Below, one piece after another: positions 1-8,600 of a DNA stretch of 64,000 nt. The notes below the pieces were generated by a model. That model was not told where the DNA came from, ran no database searches, and saw only the letters and a program-made list of their open reading frames with translations. The stretch covers positions 2,666,001-2,730,000 of the forward strand of contig NZ_CP087134.1 of assembly GCF_020911925.1 (NCBI RefSeq), written 5' to 3'. How positions within the stretch are numbered: position 1 is the first letter of the stretch; every line of letters begins with the position of its first letter. A program made the translations under genes and the position numbers. The DNA is from Flavobacterium cupriresistens (GTDB taxonomy: Bacteria > Bacteroidota > Bacteroidia > Flavobacteriales > Flavobacteriaceae).

Positions 1-119
1 ACATATAGTTTTACGTTTTGAGCAGTTTGTATGTATTTATCAGTGTTTCGTGCTTTTACATCAAGATCAGGATCGGTATCTCTAAAAGAAGTGAAGGTAT
101 TTATAAAACTATTTTCCAT
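1..119 (-). CDS. Unidentified protein, N-terminal 39 residues only
   Basis: An open frame reads leftward from an ATG at 119 and leaves the window without a stop. The visible residues begin MENSFINTFTSFRDTDPDLD and are hydrophilic, with no signal peptide or membrane segment. I do not recognise the family from this fragment. It diverges from the csaA-like gene across a 130-bp gap. The clean start and the absence of a competing frame support it as a real gene, but its function cannot be told. Confidence 0.5.
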   Translation of the reverse strand, partial: MENSFINTFTSFRDTDPDLDVKARNTDKYIQTAQNVKLY

Positions 120-196
120 TTTTCGTATTTTTTAATGTTGGCAATACTAATTTGATTAGTAAAATTAAAAATGAAGTGCAAAAAAAAGTTATAGAA

Positions 197-229
197 TTGC
201 TGGCAATAATTACAAAATTTTTAGGTTTG
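197..229 (+). promoter_or_regulatory. Bacteroidota-type promoter for csaA
   Basis: A TTG at 197-199 is followed after 22 bases by TAGGTTTG at 222-229. This fits the flavobacterial pattern TTG-N17-23-TAnnTTTG. It lies 20 bases before the ATG at 250, so the leader would be short. Confidence 0.6.
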
Positions 230-249
230 TAAATAAAGACGACATAAAA

Positions 250-585
250 ATGGATTTAACCTGGAGTGAATTTGAAAGAACCGATATGCGAGTAGGAACC
301 ATAATCGGTGTAAATGATTTTCCCGAAGCCCGAAAACCGGCTTATCAGCTTACAATTGATTTTGGTGTGGAAATTGGCCTCAGAAAATCATCTGCACAAA
401 TTACCAAACGATATACAAAAGAAGAGCTGCTTAACAGACAGATTGTAGCCGTTGTTAATTTTCCTAAAAAACAAATAGGGAAGTTCAATAGTGAATGCCT
501 GGTTCTTGGTGCTGTAGGTGATGAGGGTGATGTGATTTTACTGGCTCCTGATTTTAAAATCGAAAATGGCTTGCGGATTGGTTAG
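250..585 (+). CDS. csaA: CsaA-type tRNA-binding protein
   Basis: A 111-residue single-domain OB-fold protein of the CsaA/EMAP-II C-terminal family, which binds tRNA as a homodimer and in Bacillus has export-related chaperone activity. The family signatures are all visible: DMRVGTI near residues 12-18, KSSAQIT near 46-52, and VNFPKKQIGKFNSECLVLG near 69-87. The length matches stand-alone CsaA (about 110 residues), not the domain fused to MetRS or PheRS. It is monocistronic with its own promoter, and is followed by a palindromic repeat shared with the convergent hydrolase gene. The assignment is firm; the in vivo role (tRNA binding versus chaperone) is inferred from the family. Confidence 0.88.
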   Translation: MDLTWSEFERTDMRVGTIIGVNDFPEARKPAYQLTIDFGVEIGLRKSSAQITKRYTKEELLNRQIVAVVNFPKKQIGKFNSECLVLGAVGDEGDVILLAPDFKIENGLRIG

Positions 586-590
586 TTTTT

Positions 591-733
591 AGTCTCAGTC
601 TCAGTCTCAGTGTTCAGTCACGGTCTCAGTCTCAGTATTCAGTTTAGATTAGACGCTTTACATTTTACATCTTACAGGTTACATTTCGCAACCACAATTC
701 CGCTTTTCGAGACTGAGACTGAAAACTGAGACT
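591..733. repeat. gactgag-type palindromic repeat between convergent genes
   Basis: Reiterated agtctcag units at 591-645 are mirrored by the complementary gactgagact units at 708-733, so the transcript can fold into a long stem on either strand. The right arm reaches the stop codon of the minus-strand hydrolase. Similar units occur at 5782-5843, about 6015-6118 and 28566-28726. The position between two convergent genes fits a bidirectional terminator. Confidence 0.7.
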
Positions 734-1283
734 AAATAGTACTAATTTTCGCAACTAATTGTTGTAAAATTAACTGTCCTTCTTCCCAGTATTTTAAATC
801 GGAATCTGAATTGATGTGGCCTTTTTGTCCTACGTTGACAAGTTCACTTCCCCACATTTGGGCAAAGTATTTTTTTCGCTCAAAAGAGGCGTAAGGATCG
901 TTTTCGCTGGCTACAACAATAGACGGGAAAGGTAATTTTATAGTTGGTATTGGAGAAAAATTTCTGATGGATTCCGGAGTATGTTCAGGAGAGTCTACAT
1001 CTGCGGGAGCTACTAAGAGTGCACCGACAATATTTTTGTTGTAATTTGAAGTGGCCCAATGCAATACCAATGAGACGGCTAAGCTATGCGCTACAAGAAT
1101 GGTTGGACTGTTTAGTTTGGAAATTTCCTCGTTTAATCTTTCGATCCATTCGGTACGAATAGGCTCATCCCAATTGTCCTGTACAATTCGTTTGGAGTTT
1201 TTGAATTTTTCATGCCAGAAAGTTTGCCAATGTTTTTCGCCTGAGTTTCCTAGTCCGGGTAGTATTAATAAATTTGTTTCCAT
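732..1283 (-). CDS. RBBP9/YdeN-family serine hydrolase
   Basis: A 183-residue cytoplasmic alpha/beta hydrolase of the compact RBBP9/YdeN family. The N-terminus carries LPGLGNSGEKHWQ, typical of the family. The nucleophile elbow is VAHSLA, with Ser67. Asp129 (SENDPYAS) and His156 (QKGHINSD) complete a plausible catalytic triad. There is no signal peptide. It lies 23 bases downstream of the secreted alpha/beta hydrolase and on the same strand, so the two may be co-transcribed. Substrates of this family are mostly unknown, so only the fold and serine-hydrolase chemistry are supported. Confidence 0.85.
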   Translation of the reverse strand: METNLLILPGLGNSGEKHWQTFWHEKFKNSKRIVQDNWDEPIRTEWIERLNEEISKLNSPTILVAHSLAVSLVLHWATSNYNKNIVGALLVAPADVDSPEHTPESIRNFSPIPTIKLPFPSIVVASENDPYASFERKKYFAQMWGSELVNVGQKGHINSDSDLKYWEEGQLILQQLVAKISTI

Positions 1284-1306
1284 TGCCGTGGATTTGTTTT
1301 TAAAGG

Positions 1307-2131
1307 TTATTTTTCGCGTTGTTTTATAATTCGGTTAACTTCATTTAAGAGTAATGGGAAGCCCGGTTCAGTCATTCCGTGACCATAACCGTCTAACTCA
1401 AAAAGTTTGGTCTGTTTGTGTCCCACAAGTTTCATCATACGGGCCATATAAGCGTTTTCTTCATAACGACCCAACATTTCCATTTCACGATCTCCGGTTA
1501 TTAGTAAGATTGGTGGAGCATCGGAACGAACATGATAAATTGGTGCGTAATTATCGATAGTTGCTTGTGTATTTTGAATTCCATTTTCTTTTCTGATTTC
1601 GAAATGAGTAATGCACTGACCACTAAAAGGGATAAGTCCTGCAATTTTATTGGCATCAATGCCTTCTTTTTGTAACCATTTTTTATCCAGACCAATCATT
1701 GAAGTCAGGTAGCCTCCAGCGGAATGTCCGGAAACAAAAATCAGTTCCGGATCACCTCCGTAATCTGCAATATTATTAAAAGCCCAGGCAACGGCAGCTG
1801 CGCTATCTTCTATACATTTAGCCGCTTTTACTTTTGGCGATAATCTGTAATTGATACCTACAATGGCAAAACCTTTGTTTTTCAGAGCTTCCGGAATTTC
1901 CATATGCCCTCCGCTTAGGCCCCCGCCATGAAACCAAAGAATCGTTGCGAAGCCCTTTTTGTTTTTAGGATAATATATGTCTAATACGCAACGTTGGTTA
2001 ATGTAATTGTCATTTTTATTTGTTGCAGAATCGTAATACTGAATATTGGATTTTATTTCATACTCCGTTTTTTGAGCAAAAAGGATACTTGCAGTAAAGA
2101 AGAAATAGAGAAGTAGCAGTTTTTTTTTCAT
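1307..2131 (-). CDS. Secreted alpha/beta hydrolase (esterase-like)
   Basis: I start the gene at the ATG at 2131. It begins MKKKLLLLYFFFTASILFAQ, a clear Sec signal peptide, whereas an upstream in-frame ATG at 2197 would bury it. The mature protein has the oxyanion HGGG near residues 68-71, the nucleophile elbow GHSAGG with Ser137, an acid in GDREME, and a C-terminal GYGHGM histidine. This is the hormone-sensitive-lipase/carboxylesterase layout (BD-FAE-like). Probable role: hydrolysis of ester substrates such as acyl or acetyl groups in the periplasm or outside the cell. The substrate cannot be read from sequence. It lies just upstream of the RBBP9-like hydrolase in the same direction. Confidence 0.85.
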   Translation of the reverse strand: MKKKLLLLYFFFTASILFAQKTEYEIKSNIQYYDSATNKNDNYINQRCVLDIYYPKNKKGFATILWFHGGGLSGGHMEIPEALKNKGFAIVGINYRLSPKVKAAKCIEDSAAAVAWAFNNIADYGGDPELIFVSGHSAGGYLTSMIGLDKKWLQKEGIDANKIAGLIPFSGQCITHFEIRKENGIQNTQATIDNYAPIYHVRSDAPPILLITGDREMEMLGRYEENAYMARMMKLVGHKQTKLFELDGYGHGMTEPGFPLLLNEVNRIIKQREK

Positions 2132-2233
2132 TGTTGCGGGTTTTGGAAAAGGAAGCGATAATTTAAAGGTATAAAAAAAGTCCAAAATGCAGGACATGTT
2201 GGACTCGTACTTTTTAAAAAGCTATTTTTAGGA

Positions 2234-2617
2234 CTAAATATCGTCGAAATCAATATCAGTAAAGCTAGATCTCTGTCCTTCAGGTTTATCAGAACCGTAC
2301 TCTTTTTTAAAATCTTTTTGGTGTCTTTCAGAAATTACCTCTTCGCCTTTGTGGTTCAAGACATACGAAGTCATCTCTTCAAGTATTTCAGCGAAAGCAC
2401 TAAAATCTTCTTTGTATAAGTAGATTTTGTGTTTTTTAAAGTGAAATGAACCATCTTCTTCAGTAAATTTTTTGCTTTCGGTAATTGTGATATAATAATC
2501 GTCAGCCTTTGTCGCTCTCACATCAAAGAAATAAGTTCTTCTCCCTGCTCGTAATACTTTAGAAAAAATCTCTTCTTTTTCTAACATGTCATTTTCTCTC
2601 ATAATACGTTCTATCAT
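2234..2617 (-). CDS. DUF3276 (PUR-domain) nucleic-acid-binding protein
   Basis: A 127-residue protein of the DUF3276 family, a compact PUR-alpha-like fold widespread in Bacteroidota. The core segment VLRAGRRTYFFDVRATKADD and the following FHFKKHKIYLYKEDF are characteristic. The C-terminus is a short acidic tail (DIDFDDI). PUR domains bind single-stranded nucleic acid, so an RNA or ssDNA role is likely. It could start at the ATG at 2617 or at a second Met six codons on. It is followed by the hydrolase gene with a roughly 100-base gap, and the ABC exporter gene lies upstream on the same strand. Confidence 0.85.
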   Translation of the reverse strand: MIERIMRENDMLEKEEIFSKVLRAGRRTYFFDVRATKADDYYITITESKKFTEEDGSFHFKKHKIYLYKEDFSAFAEILEEMTSYVLNHKGEEVISERHQKDFKKEYGSDKPEGQRSSFTDIDFDDI

Positions 2618-2670
2618 TTTTGGAATTAATAGTACTCAAAAATCATAAAAAATTATCGATTACACAACAA

Positions 2671-4449
2671 TTAAAGTAATTCTTTTTCCGAAAGTTGTTT
2701 CAAATATAACGAAGAATAATAACCCTCCTGATTTATTAATTGATTATGAGAGCCTTGTTGGATGATTTTACCGTCCTCAAGGATGATAATTTTGTCGGCA
2801 TTTTTCGCTGAAGAAACCCGATGACTGACAATTATTGTCGTTTTATCTTTACAAATTTCGAACAAATTGTTCAAAATCGTCTCTTCTGTCTCTGTGTCGA
2901 CTGCAGATAAGCAATCGTCAAAAAGTAAAATAGCCGGATTTTTAATAATCGCTCTCGCAATTGAAACCCGTTGCTTTTGTCCGCCCGAAAGGGTGATACC
3001 TCTTTCTCCTAATACAGTGTCATATTGTTTGTTGAAAGCAATTATATTGTCGTGAACAACAGCGTTTTGTGCAGCTTTAATAACTTCTTCGTCTGTCGCA
3101 TTCTGATTTCCAAATTTGATATTATTTTTAATAGTATCTGAAAATAAAAAAGCATCCTGAGGAACAATTCCAATGTTGTTTCTTAAATCATTTAAATTTA
3201 AAGTACTTATTTCATGTTGGTCAATTGTGATTTTTCCTTGCGTAACATCATATAAACGTGAAATGAGTGATAATATTGTTGACTTCCCGGAACCGGTTTT
3301 TCCTAAAATAGCTAAAGTTTCTCCTTTTTTTACTGTGAAAGTTACATTTTTAAGTGCCTCAATATTGGTGTCTTCATAGGTGTAACTCACGTTTTCAAAA
3401 GAAATGGAGCCTTGAATATCAGATGGATTTTGATTGTTATTTTTGATTTCCGGTTCAATTTTCAAAAATTCATTTAGACGTTTTTGCGAAGCTTCGGCTT
3501 CCTGAACCATAGAAGAAACCCATCCTAATGAAGCAACAGGCCAGGTTAACATGTTTACATATAAGATAAACTCAGCAATAGTTCCGATGCTTTGAATGGT
3601 GCCATTAATGTACATAACACCGCCAAAATAAATCACCACCAAGTTACTGATTCCGATTAAAGCAATCATTAGGGGACCAAAAAGGGATTGTACTTTGGCT
3701 AGATCCAAGCTCTTTTTCTTGCTTTCGTCAGCAAGAGCAACCATGTTGTTTTGATGTTGATTTTCTAAAGAATAAGCCTTTATTACTCGTATTCCTGAAA
3801 AGATTTCCTGAGAGAAACTCGAAACTTTAGATAAATATTGCTGGAAGATGGTGCTTTTTTTATTGATGGCTGAACTTAGTTTGAAAATGCAATAAGAGAG
3901 TATAGGTAAGGGTAAAATCGTATACAAAGTCAGTAAGGGAGATACACTATACATATAGATAATCACGATGGCAAAACGGATGAATGTGTTTATCGTATAC
4001 ATAACGGCAGGGCCAACGTACATACGTACTTTTGATACGTCTTCGCTGATTCGGTTCATTAAATCTCCGGTTCTATTTTGTTTGTAGAAATTTTGGGAGA
4101 GATTTTCATATTGTTTAAAGACTTCATTCTTTAGATCAAATTCAATATGACGTGACATTACGATTAAAGTCTGACGCATTAAGAAGGTCAGGAAGCCCGC
4201 AACAATGGTAGTAGCTATGATTAGCAGTACATTATGAATCAAATCCTGATGGTATGAAGCGATAATTGTTTTCGATGCCTGGTCGGCTTTTGGTAATTTG
4301 TCGAACTTTTCAATAGCACTTAATGACCTGCTAATTAGCTTTGGAGTGAATAATGAAAAAATTTGTGCGATTATGGTGATTAAAATTCCTAAAGAGAAAC
4401 TATATTTATATTTGATGAAGTATTTGTTTAAATAGCGTAATTCTTTCAT
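2671..4449 (-). CDS. MsbA-like ABC exporter, fused permease and ATPase
   Basis: A 592-residue half-transporter: an N-terminal transmembrane domain of about six helices (residues 15-310) and a C-terminal nucleotide-binding domain (about 345-585). Walker A (GKTGSGKST), the Q-loop (VPQDAFLF), the signature LSGGQKQR, Walker B (ILLFDDCLSAVD) and the switch histidine (IIVSHR) are all intact. This is the lipid/drug exporter (MsbA, BmrA, LmrA) architecture, acting as a homodimer in the inner membrane. The substrate could be lipid A precursor, lipid or a hydrophobic compound; nothing nearby decides. The following DUF3276 gene is 53 bases away on the same strand. Confidence 0.9.
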   Translation of the reverse strand: MKELRYLNKYFIKYKYSFSLGILITIIAQIFSLFTPKLISRSLSAIEKFDKLPKADQASKTIIASYHQDLIHNVLLIIATTIVAGFLTFLMRQTLIVMSRHIEFDLKNEVFKQYENLSQNFYKQNRTGDLMNRISEDVSKVRMYVGPAVMYTINTFIRFAIVIIYMYSVSPLLTLYTILPLPILSYCIFKLSSAINKKSTIFQQYLSKVSSFSQEIFSGIRVIKAYSLENQHQNNMVALADESKKKSLDLAKVQSLFGPLMIALIGISNLVVIYFGGVMYINGTIQSIGTIAEFILYVNMLTWPVASLGWVSSMVQEAEASQKRLNEFLKIEPEIKNNNQNPSDIQGSISFENVSYTYEDTNIEALKNVTFTVKKGETLAILGKTGSGKSTILSLISRLYDVTQGKITIDQHEISTLNLNDLRNNIGIVPQDAFLFSDTIKNNIKFGNQNATDEEVIKAAQNAVVHDNIIAFNKQYDTVLGERGITLSGGQKQRVSIARAIIKNPAILLFDDCLSAVDTETEETILNNLFEICKDKTTIIVSHRVSSAKNADKIIILEDGKIIQQGSHNQLINQEGYYSSLYLKQLSEKELL

Positions 4450-4596
4450 TTTTTTAAGATATTCAATGTTAAAATGATATTGGTTTTGTGAATTGCTTTA
4501 AATAAAAAGCAATAGAAAACGCAATTTGTTCACAATAAATTGATTGTTAATTTGTTATTCTAAAGACAAAAAAATAGCACATGTGTATTTTTTGTT

Positions 4597-4604
4597 TATG
4601 TTTG
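4597..4604 (+). promoter_or_regulatory. -7 box for leucine dehydrogenase
   Basis: TATGTTTG matches TAnnTTTG and lies 49 bases before the ATG at 4654. No TTG stands at the right distance upstream, so this is a partial match. Confidence 0.4.
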
Positions 4605-4653
4605 AGATGTCTTTTTGACAAATTCATAATTTTAACAAATAAATAGTAGCGCT

Positions 4654-5760
4654 ATGGATGCAACTTTCACAACTGGAAAGGAACTTCAAAAAATGGATCC
4701 TGTTTTTGGTCAGTTATCTTTTAACGATCACGAACAAATTGTATTTTGCAATGACAAAGATACAGGTTTAAAAGCAATTATTGGTATTCATAATTCAGTT
4801 ATGGGACCAGCTTTAGGAGGTACTAGAATGTGGAATTATAATACTGAATGGGAAGCTTTAAACGATGTTTTGCGTCTTTCAAGAGGTATGACTTATAAAT
4901 CTGCAATTACCGGACTGAATATTGGTGGGGGAAAAGCAGTAATTATTGGTGATGCCAAAACGCAAAAAACTCCTGAGTTAATGCGTAAGTTTGGCGAATT
5001 TGTTCACTCTTTAGGTGGTAGATATATTACAGCTGAAGATGTTGGAATGGAGACTAAAGATATGGATACCGTTAGAGATGTAACACCTTATGTTACCGGA
5101 ATCTCTGAAGAAAGAGGTGGTTCAGGAAATCCTTCTCCTGTAACGGCTTACGGTGTTTATTTAGGAATGAAAGCGGCTGCAAAAAGTCAGTTTGGTTCTG
5201 ATGTTTTAGATGGTAAAAAAGTTTTGGTTCAAGGAATTGGACACGTGGGTGAAACTTTGGTTGAGTATTTGACTAAAGAAGGAGCACAAGTGACTATTAC
5301 CGATATCAACGAAGAAAAATTGTACCAAGTAGCTTCAAAATACAATGCTACAATTTATACCGGAGAAGATTTATATACTGCAGATGTTGATATTTATGCA
5401 CCATGTGCAATGGGAGCAACCATCAACGATGATACTGTAAACAAAATAAAAGCTAAAGTTATTGCCGGAGCAGCTAACAATCAGTTGGCAGATGAGAATG
5501 TACACGGAGCAAGATTACAGGAAAGAGGTATTTTATATGCGCCGGATTTCTTAATCAACGCGGGTGGAATTATCAATGTTTACGCTGAATTAGAGCACTA
5601 CGGTAAAGCCGAAATCATGAGTAAAACCGAAAATATCTACAATACAACTTTAGAAATTATCGATTACGCTGTGAAAAACGGAATGACTACACATAAAGCA
5701 GCGCTTACAATTGCTCAGAATCGTATCGATCAAAGAAAAATCGAGAACGCTAAGAAGTAG
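4654..5760 (+). CDS. Leucine (Glu/Leu/Phe/Val) dehydrogenase
   Basis: A 368-residue NAD-dependent amino-acid dehydrogenase that oxidatively deaminates branched-chain amino acids to 2-oxo acids, supplying precursors for the iso-branched fatty acids typical of flavobacteria. The substrate loop GPALGGTRMW and both active-site lysines are present: Lys82 in MTYKSA and Lys94 in GGGKAVI. The Rossmann motif is VQGIGHVGE (about 194-202). The length matches leucine dehydrogenases (about 365) and is shorter than glutamate dehydrogenase (about 450). It stands alone with its own promoter and terminator. Leucine is more likely than phenylalanine or valine as substrate from overall likeness. Confidence 0.9.
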   Translation: MDATFTTGKELQKMDPVFGQLSFNDHEQIVFCNDKDTGLKAIIGIHNSVMGPALGGTRMWNYNTEWEALNDVLRLSRGMTYKSAITGLNIGGGKAVIIGDAKTQKTPELMRKFGEFVHSLGGRYITAEDVGMETKDMDTVRDVTPYVTGISEERGGSGNPSPVTAYGVYLGMKAAAKSQFGSDVLDGKKVLVQGIGHVGETLVEYLTKEGAQVTITDINEEKLYQVASKYNATIYTGEDLYTADVDIYAPCAMGATINDDTVNKIKAKVIAGAANNQLADENVHGARLQERGILYAPDFLINAGGIINVYAELEHYGKAEIMSKTENIYNTTLEIIDYAVKNGMTTHKAALTIAQNRIDQRKIENAKK

Positions 5761-5781
5761 TTTTTAAGACTTAGTCTTTAG

Positions 5782-5849
5782 AGTCTCAGTTTTCAGTCCC
5801 GGTTCTCAGTATACGCTGAAGACTGTGACTGGGAACTGAGACTTTTTTT
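5782..5849 (+). terminator. Terminator built from a gactgag repeat
   Basis: AGTCTCAGT at 5782-5790 pairs with ACTGAGACT at 5835-5843, with further pairing inside, followed by seven T residues. It lies 22 bases after the dehydrogenase stop. The stem is made of the same repeat units seen at 591-733 and 28566-28726. Confidence 0.65.
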
Positions 5850-6195
5850 ATTCACTAAAGTTTAAATAACAGATTCTGCAAGGTCTTTTTTTGGCCTTGT
5901 AGGTATCATGATTGATGTTTTACCCTTGTAAGATCAAAAAAAGACCTCGCAGGAAAAATAGAATATATGAAAATCAGATACTTAAGAATCGAACTCAGAT
6001 TATTGATAGATTCTGTAAACTGCGACTGAAAACCGCGACTTTCCTTTATTTACCAGTACATTTTAAAGGCCGCGAGTAAGACTGAAAACGGTGACTGAGA
6101 CTGAAAACTGCGACTTTCCCCCTACGACTAAAACTTAATTGATTACGAATTGTGTTTTTTATTGGATTAAATTTTATTATAACCTGTTTAATTCT
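5850..6195. repeat. Gene-free stretch with two palindromic repeat families
   Basis: No gene is visible here. At 5877-5953 ctgcaaggtc followed by a T-run is mirrored by an A-run and gacctcgcagg; a second copy of this family is at 22880-22954. From about 6015 to 6118 there are several actgagactg/aactgcgact units of the same family as at 5782 and 28566. Confidence 0.6.
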
Positions 6196-6203
6196 TATTT
6201 TTG
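6196..6203 (+). promoter_or_regulatory. -7 box for nusB
   Basis: TATTTTTG followed by CAC is the common flavobacterial form of TAnnTTTG. It lies 29 bases before the GTG start at 6232. No TTG is at the expected distance. Confidence 0.5.
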
Positions 6204-6231
6204 CACCCTAATTTTAAAATGTTCTTACAAG

Positions 6232-7176
6232 GTGGTAAATAGAAGACACATACGCGTTAAAGTAATGCAATCCATTTATGCAATGCATCAAAGCGGTTCT
6301 GATAATATGGAAAAAGAAGAGAAGTTTCTTTTTTATAGCATAGATAATATTCAGGACTTATACCTTATAATGCTTTCTTCGTTGATAGAAATTTGTAAAA
6401 AAGAGTCTGTTTTTTTACATCTTTCAAGTAAAAAACATCTTGCAACTGCTGCAGAACGTAATCCGAACGAAAAATTTATCAATAATAAAATTTTTCAACT
6501 ACTTGCCGAAAGTAATTCACTTAGTATCGCTTTAGAAAATCGTAAAATCAATAACTGGTCATTAAATGATGATTATATTTTATTGCTTTTAAATGATGTT
6601 AAATCAAGCGAATTGTATGCTAAATACATGAGCAATGCGACCAATACTTTTGAAGAAGACAGACAATTTGTAATTGATTTGTTCGCTGATGTTATTGTTC
6701 CGAATGATAAATTGTATGAATATCTGGAAGACGATAAATTAACATGGGTTGATGATATTCCGGTTGTAAACACGCATATTATCAAGCAATTGAAAGCGAT
6801 TAAAACACAAGATCCGGACGATTTTAGAGTGCCAAAATTGTACAAAGATGTAGAGGATAAAGATTTTGCAAAAGATTTGTTTAGAAGAACTGTTTTAAAC
6901 GAGTCGATTTTTGCAAAAGAATACGATGATAAAACACCAAACTGGGACAGTGATCGTATTGCTGAAATTGATACTATTATTTTAAAAATGGCAATTTGCG
7001 AGTTTTTAAAATTCCCTTCAATTCCTGTAAAAGTAACTCTTAACGAATATTTAGAAATTGCCAAAGAGTATTCTACACCAAAAAGTAGTATTTTTATCAA
7101 CGGAATTTTAGATAATTTAGTTAAAGAGCTGGAAGCTAACAAAAAGATGATTAAAGTTGGCAGAGGTTTGATGTAA
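6232..7176 (+). CDS. nusB: Transcription antitermination factor NusB
   Basis: I choose the GTG at 6232, giving MVNRRHIRVKVMQSIYAMHQ, which matches the conserved NusB N-terminus. The frame stays open upstream to 6139, but that part would overlap the promoter and has no family likeness. The 314-residue protein is about twice the length of E. coli NusB. In Bacteroidota a long inserted or extended N-terminal region precedes the canonical helical domain, seen here from about residue 200 (ESIFAKEYDDKTPNWDSDRI, then FPSIPVKVTLNEYLEIAK and a C-terminal GILDNLVKEL). NusB acts with NusE (S10) at boxA to promote rRNA antitermination. YajC follows 76 bases downstream on the same strand, a frequent arrangement in this group. 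Confidence 0.9.
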   Translation: MVNRRHIRVKVMQSIYAMHQSGSDNMEKEEKFLFYSIDNIQDLYLIMLSSLIEICKKESVFLHLSSKKHLATAAERNPNEKFINNKIFQLLAESNSLSIALENRKINNWSLNDDYILLLLNDVKSSELYAKYMSNATNTFEEDRQFVIDLFADVIVPNDKLYEYLEDDKLTWVDDIPVVNTHIIKQLKAIKTQDPDDFRVPKLYKDVEDKDFAKDLFRRTVLNESIFAKEYDDKTPNWDSDRIAEIDTIILKMAICEFLKFPSIPVKVTLNEYLEIAKEYSTPKSSIFINGILDNLVKELEANKKMIKVGRGLM

Positions 7177-7252
7177 TTGAAAGTAATTTTCAAAAACTAG
7201 AATTTCAAATTCCAAAAAGAATATTAATAATAAACAAAAAAGAATTTAAATT

Positions 7253-7528
7253 ATGGGACAATTAACTCAATTTGCGCCATTTCTATTAATGTTTGTGGTA
7301 ATCTATTTCTTTATGATCAGACCACAACAAAAAAGAGCGAAAAACGAAAAAGAATTTGAAAGCAGCCTAAAAGTAGGTGACAAAATAATTACAAAAAGTG
7401 GTTTTCACGGTAAAGTAGTTGAACTTGCAGAAACTACCGTAATCATTGAAACAATGTCAGGAAAATTAAAATTAGAGCGTTCTGCAATTTCTATGGAAAT
7501 GAGCGCTGCTTTGAACAAAAAAGCATAG
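7253..7528 (+). CDS. yajC: Preprotein translocase accessory subunit YajC
   Basis: A 91-residue inner-membrane protein. One transmembrane helix (about residues 6-22, FAPFLLMFVVIYFFMI) is followed by the hallmark RPQQKRAKNEKEFESSLKVG and a small soluble domain (KIITKSGFHGKVVEL). YajC associates with SecDF next to the SecYEG channel. The length and layout are typical. It is probably co-transcribed with nusB and is followed by a strong terminator. Confidence 0.92.
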   Translation: MGQLTQFAPFLLMFVVIYFFMIRPQQKRAKNEKEFESSLKVGDKIITKSGFHGKVVELAETTVIIETMSGKLKLERSAISMEMSAALNKKA

Positions 7529-7552
7529 TTTTTTTAAATTCCAAAAATTTTT

Positions 7553-7599
7553 AAAATCCCAAATTCCAAAGTTGTAATACTGGAATTTGGGATTTTTTT
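7553..7599 (+). terminator. Rho-independent terminator after yajC
   Basis: A 16-base arm at 7553-7568 pairs perfectly with 7581-7596 around a 12-base loop and runs into seven T residues. The stem sequence aaattccaa/ttggaattt is itself a recurring element of this genome (also near 7732-7765, 8740-8772 and 9125-9180). Confidence 0.8.
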
Positions 7600-7680
7600 A
7601 TGGCTGAAAACTAGTATTTGCTATGACTTTGTCATTTGGAGATGTGAGAAATTATATATGTAACTCGGCAAAGATTGACG

Positions 7681-7786
7681 ATTTCAGGGATAAGCCTTCG
7701 ACTTCGCTCAGGGTGACATTTTGGGGGAAGTTTGGAATTTGGAATTTTAGTATTGGAATTTCAGCCCCTTTTTTTTGTCATTTCGA
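7681..7786. repeat. Left copy of a 105-bp interspersed repeat
   Basis: This stretch recurs at 8692-8794 with few differences. It contains ccttcgacttcgctcagg followed by gtgacat, then ttggaatttggaatttt, then gtcatttcga. The two copies bracket the 146-bp tandem array. Short open frames over this region (for example 7623-7853) translate repeat sequence and have no gene-like start. Confidence 0.75.
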
Positions 7787-7862
7787 CGAAGGAGAAATCG
7801 CATCCAATATTCGACAAAGATTGGCGATTTTCTATGCGGAGTTTCTTGTGTGATTTCTCCTT

Positions 7863-8600
7863 CGTCGAAATGACACGGAATCAAGTAAAAGTGTAATTTA
7901 GAAAAATAACAGGCCACATTTGTTCCTTTCGAGGTACGAGAAATCACACGCTTAACTCGACAAAGATTGGTCGTTTACTATGCGGAATTCCTGGTGTGAT
8001 TTCTCCTTCGTCGAAATGACATGGAATCAAATAAAAGTGTAAGTTAGAAAAATAACAGGTCACATTTGTTCCTTTCGAGGTACGAGAAATCTCACGCGTA
8101 ACTTGACAAAGAATGGTCGCTTACTATGCGGAATTCCTGGTATGATTTCTCCTTCGTCGAAATGACACGGAATCAAGTAAAAGTGTAAATTAGAAAAATA
8201 ACAGGCTACATTTGTTCCTTTCGAGGTACGAGAAATCACACGCGTAACTCGACAAAGAATGGTCGCTCACTATGCGGAATTCCTGATGTGATTTCTCTTT
8301 CGTCGAAATGACACGGAATCAAGTAAAAGTGTAAGTTAGAAAAATAAGAGGTCACATTTGTTCCTTTCGAGGTACGAGAAATCACACGCTTAACTCGACA
8401 AAGAATGGTCGCTCACTATGCGGAATTCCTGGTGTGATTTCTCCTTCGTCGAAATGACACGGAATCAAATAAAAGTGTAAGTTAGAAAAATAACACGCCA
8501 CATTTGTTCCTTTCGAGGTACGAGAAATCACGCGCGTAACTCGACAAAGAATGGTCGCTTACTATGCGGAATTCCTAGTGTGATTTCTCCTTCGTCGAAA
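7863..8600. repeat. 146-bp tandem repeat array, five periods
   Basis: The marker cgtcgaaa recurs at 7863, 8009, 8155, 8301, 8447 and 8593, exactly 146 bases apart each time. Each unit reads: gatttctccttcgtcgaaat, gacacggaatcaagtaaaag, a variable few bases, acatttgttcctttcgaggt, acgagaaatcacacg, cgacaaagaatggtcg, actatgcggaattcctgg. The gatttctc...cgaaatgac and tttcga...gagaaatc ends are mutually inverted, so each unit can fold. The copies differ by scattered substitutions only. I see no gene in it. Confidence 0.85.

Noticed and set aside
6139..6231. Upstream extension of nusB to an ATT/ATG-type start near 6139
   Set aside because: It would translate through the -7 promoter box and add residues with no NusB likeness. 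GTG at 6232 gives the conserved MVNRRHIR start.
7623..7947. Two short open frames (7623-7853 plus, 7747-7947 minus) in the repeat-rich gap
   Set aside because: They translate the 105-bp and 146-bp repeat sequence on both strands, with no family likeness or promoter.
7863..8600. Possible CRISPR array
   Set aside because: Whole 146-base units repeat, including the parts between conserved motifs. There are no short repeats with unique spacers and no cas gene.
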